Shown here piece after piece: positions 55,194 to 62,802 of a stretch of DNA of 64,000 nt; the stretch's first letter is position 1, and each line of letters opens with the position of its first letter. The translations under genes and the position numbers were made by a program. Location: assembly GCF_024305245.1 (NCBI RefSeq), contig NZ_JAMWYX010000012.1:50795-114794 (forward strand). Direction: 5' to 3'. This DNA is from Erythrobacter sp. GTDB taxonomy: Bacteria > Pseudomonadota > Alphaproteobacteria > Sphingomonadales > Sphingomonadaceae. The notes beneath the pieces were generated by a model that did not search any database, was not told where the DNA came from, and saw only the letters and a list, made by a program, of their open reading frames with translations.

Positions 55194-55219
55194 TAACATC
55201 GCGCGCGCGGTGATGTTCC
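55194..55219 (-). promoter_or_regulatory. EcfG-type general-stress promoter candidate
   Basis: Minus strand GGAAC (55219-55215), 16 bases, then TGTTA (55198-55194). The alphaproteobacterial EcfG consensus is GGAAC-N16/17-CGTT, so one base differs. It lies immediately before the ASRT gene, and a start of transcription 6-8 bases later would nearly coincide with the ATG. Confidence 0.45.
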
Positions 55220-55318
55220 AATTGCAATTACGCTTCGCTCGCCGCCCCGTACGACGCAGAGCCCTGATGGAGCAAGGGACGCATCCGCGAAACGCAACCC
55301 CGGTTGTTCCGGCGATGC

Positions 55319-55392
55319 TGGAGCGGGTGAAGGGAATCGAACCCTCGTCGTCAGCTTGGGAAGCTGCTGCTCTACCATTGAGCTACACCCGC
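55319..55392 (-). tRNA. tRNA-Gly (anticodon CCC)
   Basis: The minus strand folds as a cloverleaf: acceptor GCGGGTG...CACCCGC, D arm GCTC-AATGGTA-GAGC, anticodon loop TTCCCAA (CCC), T arm AGGGTTCGATTCCCT region, discriminator T and encoded CCA (55321-55319). Gly tRNAs normally carry discriminator U. Confidence 0.96.
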
Positions 55393-55562
55393 ATCGCATT
55401 GGAAAGGGCGATCTCGTTGCCGCCCTCGCCCCTGTTCACGGTCCTGCTTTTGCCGCCGTGTGACGCGCGCTGGCCGATTGCCACGATTCCCGGCTATTGG
55501 TCAACATGAGTTCGCCGGATGATGGCGACCTTTTCATCCGGCCAGCCCGCCAGCGGCCCACA

Positions 55563-57683
55563 TCAGAATGCGATGGATGCGGACGCCCGCACGGTGCGCG
55601 GCGTCCCTTGCAGTAGCGCAGGCGTGAAGGCGTCGAAGGATGACGCCCAGAACGCATCGTCGAACACGTTGTCCACCGTCAGACGCAATGTCACCGGCGC
55701 GTCGCCTGCCGCAAAGACATAGCGCGCGCCGAGATCGACCGTGGTCCAGTCGTCGAGTGTCAGCGTGTTGGCGGCGTCGGCGAATTGTTCGCCGGTGTGG
55801 GTGACGCGGCCCGTCAGCGTGAAGCCGGGGGCGAAGGGCAGATCCCATTCGACATTGCCGTTGAAGGTGAGTTCGGGAACGCCGACCACCTCCAGCCCGC
55901 TGTCAAGCTCGGCATTGTTGAGCGCAAGGCCGGTGATCAGCCGCAGGCCCGGCACGATCTCGCCATTGAGCGTTGCTTCGACCCCCTGATGGCGCTGGTC
56001 GCCGACATAGCCGAAGACCGGTGCGCCGGTCCCGGCCAGAACGCCTTCGCCCGGCTGCTCGATCCGGTAGAGCGCGAGGCTCGCGAACATCCGGCCGATG
56101 GCGTATTTCGCGCCCAGTTCGATCTGTTCGGAGACGCGCGGGGGCAGCGCCTGCCCGAAATTGGCGAACGCCGGGTCCACCACGACCGGGCCTTGCTGCA
56201 GCGCCTCGATGTAATTGGCATAGAGCGACAGCCCTTCTGCCGGTTTGACCACAAGGCCCGCCACCGGGGTCAGCCGGTTTTCGTCATAGAACGTCTCGCG
56301 CGAGCCGTCCGCGTAGGCGAAGTTTTCGACCTGGATCTCCTGATAGCGAACGCCGCCGGTCAGCAGCACCTTGTCCGCGAACAGGCCGATAGTGTCGGAG
56401 ACGAACAGGCTGGACAGGCGGTTCTTCACGATCGGGAACGGATCATTCAGGTCGCCGCCGACGAAGGTCGAAGACGGGATCGGCAGCTGCGGAGTATCGT
56501 AAAGGTTGGTGGCAAAGCCCGCGAAGCCCGGCCCATAGAGGAAATCGAAGGCGTTGCGGTTGACCTGCCAGTTGATGTTGCCGCCGACATTCACTTCATG
56601 CGTGGTGCCGCCGAGCGCAAAGCGGCCGCGGAAGCCCGCTTCGATCGCCTCGTTATTGTCGGTGCGCGGCACGAACAGCGCGTTTCCGTTGGCATCGCCG
56701 GTCGCCTGGTCGAGCGCGGTGATCCCGCCATAGATGCCGTCCTCGCTGCCATCGCGTGCGCCGGCGCGGGCATAGAGCATCGCGTCTTCGGACAGATCGT
56801 ACTCGAGGTTCAGCGTGCCGAAGATATCGCGCAGTTCGGTGAAGGTGTAATCTTGGGCATAATTGGCATCGCTGTCGGGCAGGCGCGGGATGAAGCCTGC
56901 AATGGTGACCTTGGGCCGCAAGCCATCGACCCGCACTTCCTGATAGGCGAAATCGAGCGCGGCACGGAAGGCGCCGCCATCATAATCGAGCGCCGCGCCC
57001 AGCACCTGCGTGCGGCGGTCTTCGCGATCAATCGCGACTTCGCCATCGCGGTATGCGCCGTTTACGCGCAGACCCCATTCCCGGTTGGCCCCGAAGCGGC
57101 GCGAAACGTCGAAGCTGGCCCCGACATGCGCATCGCCGACAAAGCCGACCGTTGCGCGGGTGACATCGCGGCCCCCAGCACGCTTGAGAGCCAGATTGAC
57201 GCTGCCGCCCAGTGCCGATCCGCCGGGCGCCGCGCCATTGATGAAGGCGTTGGCACCGTTCAGCACCTCGACCCGCTCGAACAGTTCGGGGGCGATCAGC
57301 TGGCGCGGGGCGATCCCATAGAGGCCGTTCACGCCGATATCGTCACCGAACAGCGCAAAGCCGCGGATCACAAACTGCTCGGCAGCATTGCCGAAGCCAT
57401 AGGTGGTGCGGATGGTCGGGTCATTATCCAGCACTTCGCCAAGCGTCAGCGGCTGCTGGTTGTAGATCAGTGTCTCGTCGAAGCTGCGGATCGAGAAGGG
57501 CAAATCCTCGGCCGGCATCGGGCCGAACACGCCTGCCTCGCCGCCGTTGATCACCTGCGTCGCATTGTTGCGCTGGGCGGTCACGACGATGGTGGCGCTG
57601 TCCTCCTGCTCCTGAGCGGCGGCGGGGGCTGCAAATGCGGCGGCGAGGAGCGAGGCGGAAATCAGGTAACGGGTCTTGGTCAT
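55563..57683 (-). CDS. TonB-dependent siderophore receptor
   Basis: A 706-residue outer-membrane receptor with signal peptide (ends AAPAAAQ), TonB-box-like 'SATIVVTAQ', plug motifs 'TTYGFGNAAEQFVIRGFA' and 'RVEVLNGANAFINGAAPGGS', and a C-terminal Phe ('VRASASIAF'). The start at 57683 is chosen for the signal. Third gene behind PepSY and a small TM protein; the Fur-like site upstream of the operon suggests iron control. Confidence 0.93.
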   Translation of the reverse strand: MTKTRYLISASLLAAAFAAPAAAQEQEDSATIVVTAQRNNATQVINGGEAGVFGPMPAEDLPFSIRSFDETLIYNQQPLTLGEVLDNDPTIRTTYGFGNAAEQFVIRGFALFGDDIGVNGLYGIAPRQLIAPELFERVEVLNGANAFINGAAPGGSALGGSVNLALKRAGGRDVTRATVGFVGDAHVGASFDVSRRFGANREWGLRVNGAYRDGEVAIDREDRRTQVLGAALDYDGGAFRAALDFAYQEVRVDGLRPKVTIAGFIPRLPDSDANYAQDYTFTELRDIFGTLNLEYDLSEDAMLYARAGARDGSEDGIYGGITALDQATGDANGNALFVPRTDNNEAIEAGFRGRFALGGTTHEVNVGGNINWQVNRNAFDFLYGPGFAGFATNLYDTPQLPIPSSTFVGGDLNDPFPIVKNRLSSLFVSDTIGLFADKVLLTGGVRYQEIQVENFAYADGSRETFYDENRLTPVAGLVVKPAEGLSLYANYIEALQQGPVVVDPAFANFGQALPPRVSEQIELGAKYAIGRMFASLALYRIEQPGEGVLAGTGAPVFGYVGDQRHQGVEATLNGEIVPGLRLITGLALNNAELDSGLEVVGVPELTFNGNVEWDLPFAPGFTLTGRVTHTGEQFADAANTLTLDDWTTVDLGARYVFAAGDAPVTLRLTVDNVFDDAFWASSFDAFTPALLQGTPRTVRASASIAF

Positions 57684-57715
57684 GTCACGTCCGAAAATAT
57701 CGAGGGAGAGAGAGG

Positions 57716-57913
57716 TCAGCCGCGCCGCTGCCACGCGAACGCGATGGCAAACAGCGGGAGGAACAGGAGTGCGGCGGCAGCCCAATCGGTCGGGCCTTCG
57801 CCCGTCAGGCCGATAAGCAGGCCGGCAAGGCTTGCGGCCAGCAGCAGCAGCGGCAATGCGAATACGCGGGCAAGGCTGCGCGGCGCGGTGCGGGGGGAAG
57901 GTGCATGTTTCAC
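57716..57913 (-). CDS. 65-residue two-helix membrane protein
   Basis: A GTG start inside the PepSY stop codon (GTGA at 57913-57910) gives a 65-residue protein: basic 'KHAPSPRTAPRSLAR', helix 'VFALPLLLLAASLAGLLIGL', short loop 'TGEGPTDW', helix 'AAAALLFLPLFAIAFAW', then 'QRRG'. Small membrane proteins of this form often accompany PepSY iron-reductase-like genes. The coupling and the charge distribution support translation. Confidence 0.7.
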   Translation of the reverse strand: MKHAPSPRTAPRSLARVFALPLLLLAASLAGLLIGLTGEGPTDWAAAALLFLPLFAIAFAWQRRG

Positions 57914-59079
57914 GCCCTCGCGCTCCGCCCCAAACCGGACGCCGCGCCGCTTGCGATTTCGTCGATGCGCCGCTCGATCCGGCCCGGCTCGCGCCGGAGC
58001 CAGAGCATCAGGCCGGTCCACAGCACCCAGATGGTGGCGAGGTCGAACAGTGCCCACAGCAGCTTCAGCGCAAGGCCGCCGTAATCGCCGAAATGCAGCG
58101 GCTTCGACAGCATCAGCGCCTGATTGATCGCAGGCATGGCGCGCGCATCGGTAAGCGTCGCATCGCGTGCATCGACCAGGGCAGGAGTGAGCAGGAACTG
58201 GGTCGCCGATTGGTCGCCCTGAAAGAACACCGCGTAGTGATGCGCTGTGCTGAAGGCCCCGCCCGGGAAGCCGATGAACTGCGGCGCCCGGTCCGGCAGC
58301 GCGTCCTGCGCCGCCGCCATTGCGGTGTCGAGCGAGGCATAGTCTGCCGGATCGAGCGGGGCGGAGCCTGAATATTGCGCGGTCATTTGCGCCAGTTCGC
58401 CGTTCTGCCACTGCGATGTGAGCGGATCGGCAAGCGTGTTGATCACGCCCGTCAGCCCGACCACCAGCGCCCAGCCCAGCGTCACGATCCCGAGCAGATT
58501 GTGCTGATCCAGCCGCCGCACCCGTACACTGCGGGCGGTGCGCAAGGTTCCGAATTCGAGCCGCCGCATGAACGGCGCATAGAGTACCACGCCCGATACC
58601 AGCGCGATCACGAACAAGAGGCCCATCGCACCCAGAAACAGCATCCCGGGCAGGCCGAGGAACAGATCGACATGCAGCGAGAGGATGAAGTCCATCACGC
58701 CCCCGCTCGGCGCCGGGCCGATCACCTGTCCGGTCGCCCGGTCGAGGAACAGCAGCGTCATCTCGCTTTCGGCAGCGGCGGGGCTCGGGCCGGTGGTGAC
58801 GGTCAGCAGCGGGCTGTCATTGCTGAAGGCCATGAACAGCGGGACTTCGCCGGGACGCTGGGCGAGAGCCTCCGTCAGCATCGCATCGAGCGACAACCCG
58901 GCCTGCGCAGAGGGCGCTCCCGGCAGCTGCGCCTCGTAATCCTCGCCTAGCATCGCGTCGATCTCGTCATGGAAGATCAGCGGCAGGCCGGTAACACACA
59001 GCATCAGCAGAAAAAGGGTCGAGACCAGGCTCGTCCACTTGTGAACGATGAACCAGATCCTGATGGTGGAACGCTTCAC
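57910..59079 (-). CDS. PepSY-associated TM (PiuB-type) protein
   Basis: A 389-residue inner-membrane protein with four main helices: 'WFIVHKWTSLVSTLFLLMLC' (helix 1 with conserved His), 'LFLGLPGMLFLGAMGLLFVI', 'HNLLGIVTLGWALVVGLTGV' (HN motif), and 'LLWALFDLATIWVLWTGLML' near the C-terminus; PepSY-like segments lie between. Conserved His pairs may bind haem. The family is linked to siderophore-iron reduction. First gene of the iron operon. Confidence 0.9.
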   Translation of the reverse strand: MKRSTIRIWFIVHKWTSLVSTLFLLMLCVTGLPLIFHDEIDAMLGEDYEAQLPGAPSAQAGLSLDAMLTEALAQRPGEVPLFMAFSNDSPLLTVTTGPSPAAAESEMTLLFLDRATGQVIGPAPSGGVMDFILSLHVDLFLGLPGMLFLGAMGLLFVIALVSGVVLYAPFMRRLEFGTLRTARSVRVRRLDQHNLLGIVTLGWALVVGLTGVINTLADPLTSQWQNGELAQMTAQYSGSAPLDPADYASLDTAMAAAQDALPDRAPQFIGFPGGAFSTAHHYAVFFQGDQSATQFLLTPALVDARDATLTDARAMPAINQALMLSKPLHFGDYGGLALKLLWALFDLATIWVLWTGLMLWLRREPGRIERRIDEIASGAASGLGRSARA

Positions 59080-59154
59080 GTCGTCTCCGGCAGATCACGG
59101 CCAAGGGGCAGCCCTTGTGACGCGCCGCTGCTAGGAGCGTTCCGACCTCCCGTC

Positions 59155-59173
59155 AATGATAATCAGTCGCATT
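59155..59173 (-). promoter_or_regulatory. Fur-box-like site
   Basis: The + strand reads AATGATAATCAGTCGCATT. Its left part, ATGATAATCA, equals ten consecutive bases of the classical Fur consensus; the right part is weak. It lies 76-94 bases upstream of the PepSY start, a normal place for an iron repressor. Confidence 0.5.
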
Positions 59174-59195
59174 ATTAGCTCGCGCCGTGCCGGGA

Positions 59196-60431
59196 TCAGT
59201 CTTCGTCGAGTGTCACGCGCTCGACTGCAATTCCCGCGGTAAGGCCGTGGACAGACGTCGACAGCACGATGGTGAAAGCCACCACCGCCCATAAGGCGCC
59301 TTCGTTGACCAGTTCGACGTGGTGCCCTGCGTAGGCGAGATAGTAGATCGATCCGATCCCGCGCACACCGTAGAACGAAATGACTGCGCGCGGGCGCCAG
59401 CGCAGGCTCATACCAGATAATGCGAGCCACGCAGCGACAGGGCGTATGATGAATACCAGCGACAGGCCGATGATGGCCTCGGGCCAACCGAGATAGGGCC
59501 ACAGGCTCGGCAATGCGGCACCCAGCGCAACGAGTATGATCGCCGTCAAGGTGTGTTCCAGAGACTCGGAGAAATCATGCAGCCGCGCATGGAATTCGTG
59601 CTCGGTTTCCTGTCGGCGCAAGACGAGACCCGCGACAAAGGCCGCGATAAATCCGTAACCTTCGATCAATTCGGTCAGGCCGTATGCGAAGATGACCCCG
59701 GCAAAGGCGACAACACCCGCTTGCGTTGTGGCGAGGGCATTTTCCCGGGGCCAATCGAACAGCAGTTTGCCGAGCAGCCAGCCCACACCCGCTCCGCCAG
59801 TCGCGCCGACCACCAGGCGATAAGCGACGTCGCGCGCTGCCCATTCGGCGAAAAGCCCGGTAGTGAGCACACCCGCAGTGGCAATCGCAACCCCGAGATG
59901 CACGAATGGGAATGCCAGCCCGTCGTTCAGCCCCGCTTCGGTTGTCAGGGCAAAGCGCACGGGATGCTCCCCACCTTCCGATGGTCGGCCCACCTGCACG
60001 TCTCCGGCAAGGACGGGATCGGTCGGGGACAATACCGCGCCGAGCAGAAGGGCTCCGGCCAATGTCATGCCTGCCGCCTGCCATCCGATAACTGCCAGCG
60101 CTAGGATCGTGAGCGGCATAGCGATAACAAGCAGGCGGAGCGTGGGCTTCCACAAGTTGCGCCCGACCAACCGGTCTATTCTCAGGCCCGTTCCGAACAG
60201 CCCGATGATCACGCAAAGTTCGGCTGCCACTTCCCAGACGCGCGGCGAATTGATCGGATTGATGGCCCCCGGCATGCCCGGAATCCACGAAAAAGCCGCA
60301 AATCCCGTCAATACAAGCAGAGCGGATGCCGCCGGTTCGCGTCCGGATATGAAGCGCGGCGACCAGTAGGAAACGATTATCGCCATGCCCGCGACGGCCA
60401 GCAGGACGTGGTAGGACTGGAATTCGAACAT
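59196..60431 (-). CDS. CPA1-type cation:proton antiporter
   Basis: A 411-residue membrane protein of about 11-12 helices. 'GAVLSPTDPVLAGDVQVG' and 'TEAGLNDGLAFPFVHLGVA' carry the conserved P-T-D and N-D pairs of NhaP-type Na+/H+ antiporters; the ND aspartate moves the ion. It keeps internal pH or sodium. Single gene; convergent neighbours absent. Confidence 0.9.
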   Translation of the reverse strand: MFEFQSYHVLLAVAGMAIIVSYWSPRFISGREPAASALLVLTGFAAFSWIPGMPGAINPINSPRVWEVAAELCVIIGLFGTGLRIDRLVGRNLWKPTLRLLVIAMPLTILALAVIGWQAAGMTLAGALLLGAVLSPTDPVLAGDVQVGRPSEGGEHPVRFALTTEAGLNDGLAFPFVHLGVAIATAGVLTTGLFAEWAARDVAYRLVVGATGGAGVGWLLGKLLFDWPRENALATTQAGVVAFAGVIFAYGLTELIEGYGFIAAFVAGLVLRRQETEHEFHARLHDFSESLEHTLTAIILVALGAALPSLWPYLGWPEAIIGLSLVFIIRPVAAWLALSGMSLRWRPRAVISFYGVRGIGSIYYLAYAGHHVELVNEGALWAVVAFTIVLSTSVHGLTAGIAVERVTLDED

Positions 60432-60581
60432 GAAGCCTCACCGTCCCGAAAGCTGGAGCAAAAAGCGCCCCTGCATCCGGAGGCATCGCTTTGGCTCTAG
60501 TAGTTTACGTAATTGCAGCCCTAACGCAGGTTCTTCAATGCTATCGCGGCTCGCGAAAGACCGAAACCGTGTACTTGCCCG

Positions 60582-61319
60582 TCAACCACCTGACATCATT
60601 TCAAACTCCGCCCAAACCGGAAGGTGGTCGGAAGCGGTCGCGGCAAGTGCGCTGTGGTGCACGCCGCAAGCTTTGGGCGACAGGCGCTGGCAATGCATGA
60701 TCCGGTCGAGCCGTCCGATCGGACGGCGGCTGTGGAAGCTCGGCCCGCAATCGAGGATGCCGAAGTGCCGCCCGAATTCGCGGAAGCACCCGGCGTTCGC
60801 GCGCCATTCGTTCAGATCGCCCATCATCACGGTCGGCCGTTCTGCCTGCGCGGTTTCGGCGAGTTCGGCGATCACCCGCGCCTGCCGGACGCGCCACAGA
60901 CCCGACAGGTCGAGATGCATTCCGAACACCGTCAGCGGGCCGCCCGCAGTTTCCAGCGTCGCGGTCACCACACCGCGCGGTTCGAGGCAGGGGATGTGGA
61001 TGATGTCGTGATGCGTGATTCCAATGCCCTTGCGCACCAGAATGGCATTGCCGTGCCAGCCCATCGAATCGTGCTGCACGTCGAGCGGAACGGGGACGTA
61101 GTCGGTGTGGTTTTCGATCAACAACGCCGGCAAGGCGCTGCTGCGTACACCGAAGCGGCGGTCCGCTTCCTGCAGGGCGATGATGTCGGCATCCACCTCC
61201 TGCAGCACCTTCAGGATACGCAGCGGATTGCGCACCCGGTCGGTGCCGATGGCCTTGCGGATATTATAGCTGGCGAGCTTGATGGTGTAAGGTGCCGGGT
61301 CGGATGGGTGATCGGGCAT
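60582..61319 (-). CDS. Endonuclease/exonuclease/phosphatase-family protein
   Basis: A 245-residue metal-dependent phosphodiesterase fold: 'LASYNIRKAIG' (Asn), 'IIALQEAD' (metal Glu), 'VFGMHLDLSG', 'VMMGDLNEW' (Asp/Asn) and 'TASDHLPVWAEF' (catalytic Asp-His). There is no signal peptide. The substrate could be DNA, phospholipid or a phosphoester. Longer upstream starts run into the efflux gene spacer and lack family similarity. Confidence 0.87.
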   Translation of the reverse strand: MPDHPSDPAPYTIKLASYNIRKAIGTDRVRNPLRILKVLQEVDADIIALQEADRRFGVRSSALPALLIENHTDYVPVPLDVQHDSMGWHGNAILVRKGIGITHHDIIHIPCLEPRGVVTATLETAGGPLTVFGMHLDLSGLWRVRQARVIAELAETAQAERPTVMMGDLNEWRANAGCFREFGRHFGILDCGPSFHSRRPIGRLDRIMHCQRLSPKACGVHHSALAATASDHLPVWAEFEMMSGG

Positions 61320-61407
61320 GGCGGCAAAGATACTCGGCACGGGCGAAAGGGGCGTGGTGAGAGGCTGGCAGGTTGGGCCAGACGCCCGCAATCCGCAAGT
61401 GCGCGGG

Positions 61408-62802
61408 TCAGGCCGGGTCGGCGGTTCGTCCCGGCTCCCGCTCCACTTCGCCGCCGACTGCCGTGAACAGGTCGACATAGGCCTGCGCCAGATCGGCATT
61501 GCCATCGATCAGCGATTCGCGGCTGGAGATCAGCTGGCGCTGCACGTCGAGCACATCGAACAGCGAGGCGAGCCCTTCGCGGTACAGCGCGTTGGACTGT
61601 TCGAACGCAGCCTCGCTCTCGGTCACGGCATTCTGGAATTCGCCGGTCCTGTCCTTGGCCGCACTGATCGCGGTGAGCGCGGTTTCGACCTCCGCCAGAA
61701 CCGACAGCAGTGTCTGTCGGTAATCGGCCAGTTCGGCGGCAAGAAAGCTTTCCGCCGCCCGCACTTCCGCCCGGCGGCGGCCTCCATCGATCAGCGGCAC
61801 GCCCAACACGGCGGAAAGGCTGGCAATGGCCTGCGAAAACAGCCCGTCAACGCTGCCATCGCCCAGCGTCACCAGACCGGGGAGCGCAAGCGCGGGCAGA
61901 AGATCGGCGCGCTCCACCCCGACATTCGCGGCTGCTTCGGCAATCGATGCCTCGGCCAGCAGCAAGTCGGGGCGGCGGCGCAGCACGTCTGCGGGCACGC
62001 CAATCGCCGGGCCTCTGGCAAAGTTCGGTATCTGGGTATCGGCCTCTGCTTCAGGCACGCCGGACGGGGTCTCGCCCACCAGCACCGCCAGCGCATTGGC
62101 AGCCCGCGCGCGCGCCAACAGCAGCAGGCCGCGCTGGGCTTCGGTGCGAGCGACATCGGCGCGGGCGCGGCGCACGTCGAGATTGGACGAAAGGCCCGCT
62201 TCGAACCGCAAGGTCACGATCCTGAGCGTTTGCCGCTGAAGATCGCTCGATTCCTCCAGCAGTTGCAGCCGCGCGGCGGTGCGCTGCAATTCGATATACT
62301 GGCTCGCCACGGCAGCAGCGAGCAGGCGGCGACGGTCGGCGACAAACTGCGCCGCCCCGTCGGCCGCGGCGATGGCGGCAGCGCGTTCCGCCGACAGCCG
62401 CCCGTTGGTGTCGATCCGCCATACGCCGCCGAGGCTCGCACCCGCCCCATCGGTAAAAGAACCGCGATCGTCGAACACGCTGTCGCCCGCCACTTCGCCG
62501 TCGATGGTGGGAAGGAAATCCGATTCCTCGGCGACCACGATCGCCCGCGCCGCCGCCAGCCGCTGGCGCGCGGCATCGAGCGAGGGATTGCGGGTGAGCG
62601 CCGCATCGACCAGCCGGTCAAGCTCCGGATCGCCGAAACCGTGCCACCATGCGTCCTCAAGCCCGGCCTCTGGCCGCGCACCGGCGAAATAGTCGGGCGC
62701 CAGGGTAACGCCCGCCGCCGGTTCGACCGTCGGGATGCGCGGGGTGGCGCAGGCGGCCAGCAGCATCACCGCTGGCACGATGGCAATTCCGCGCAGCCTC
62801 AT
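61408..62802 (-). CDS. RND efflux outer-membrane factor (NodT/OprM type)
   Basis: A 464-residue lipoprotein (AVMLLAAC lipobox) of the TolC-like family: 'WWHGFGDPELDRLVDAALTRN', 'NPSLDAARQRLAAARA', 'GVPADVLRRRPDLLLAEASI' and long helical repeats with 'ALYREGLASLFDVLDVQRQL'. It forms the outer-membrane exit duct of an RND pump. Its ATG overlaps the stop of the permease gene (ATGA). Confidence 0.94.
   Translation of the reverse strand: MRLRGIAIVPAVMLLAACATPRIPTVEPAAGVTLAPDYFAGARPEAGLEDAWWHGFGDPELDRLVDAALTRNPSLDAARQRLAAARAIVVAEESDFLPTIDGEVAGDSVFDDRGSFTDGAGASLGGVWRIDTNGRLSAERAAAIAAADGAAQFVADRRRLLAAAVASQYIELQRTAARLQLLEESSDLQRQTLRIVTLRFEAGLSSNLDVRRARADVARTEAQRGLLLLARARAANALAVLVGETPSGVPEAEADTQIPNFARGPAIGVPADVLRRRPDLLLAEASIAEAAANVGVERADLLPALALPGLVTLGDGSVDGLFSQAIASLSAVLGVPLIDGGRRRAEVRAAESFLAAELADYRQTLLSVLAEVETALTAISAAKDRTGEFQNAVTESEAAFEQSNALYREGLASLFDVLDVQRQLISSRESLIDGNADLAQAYVDLFTAVGGEVEREPGRTADPA

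Noticed and set aside
55785..58127. Long + strand open frame opposite the siderophore receptor and small TM protein
   Set aside because: Antisense shadow; composition is Arg/Gly/Ala-rich with no domain, while the minus strand genes are clear.
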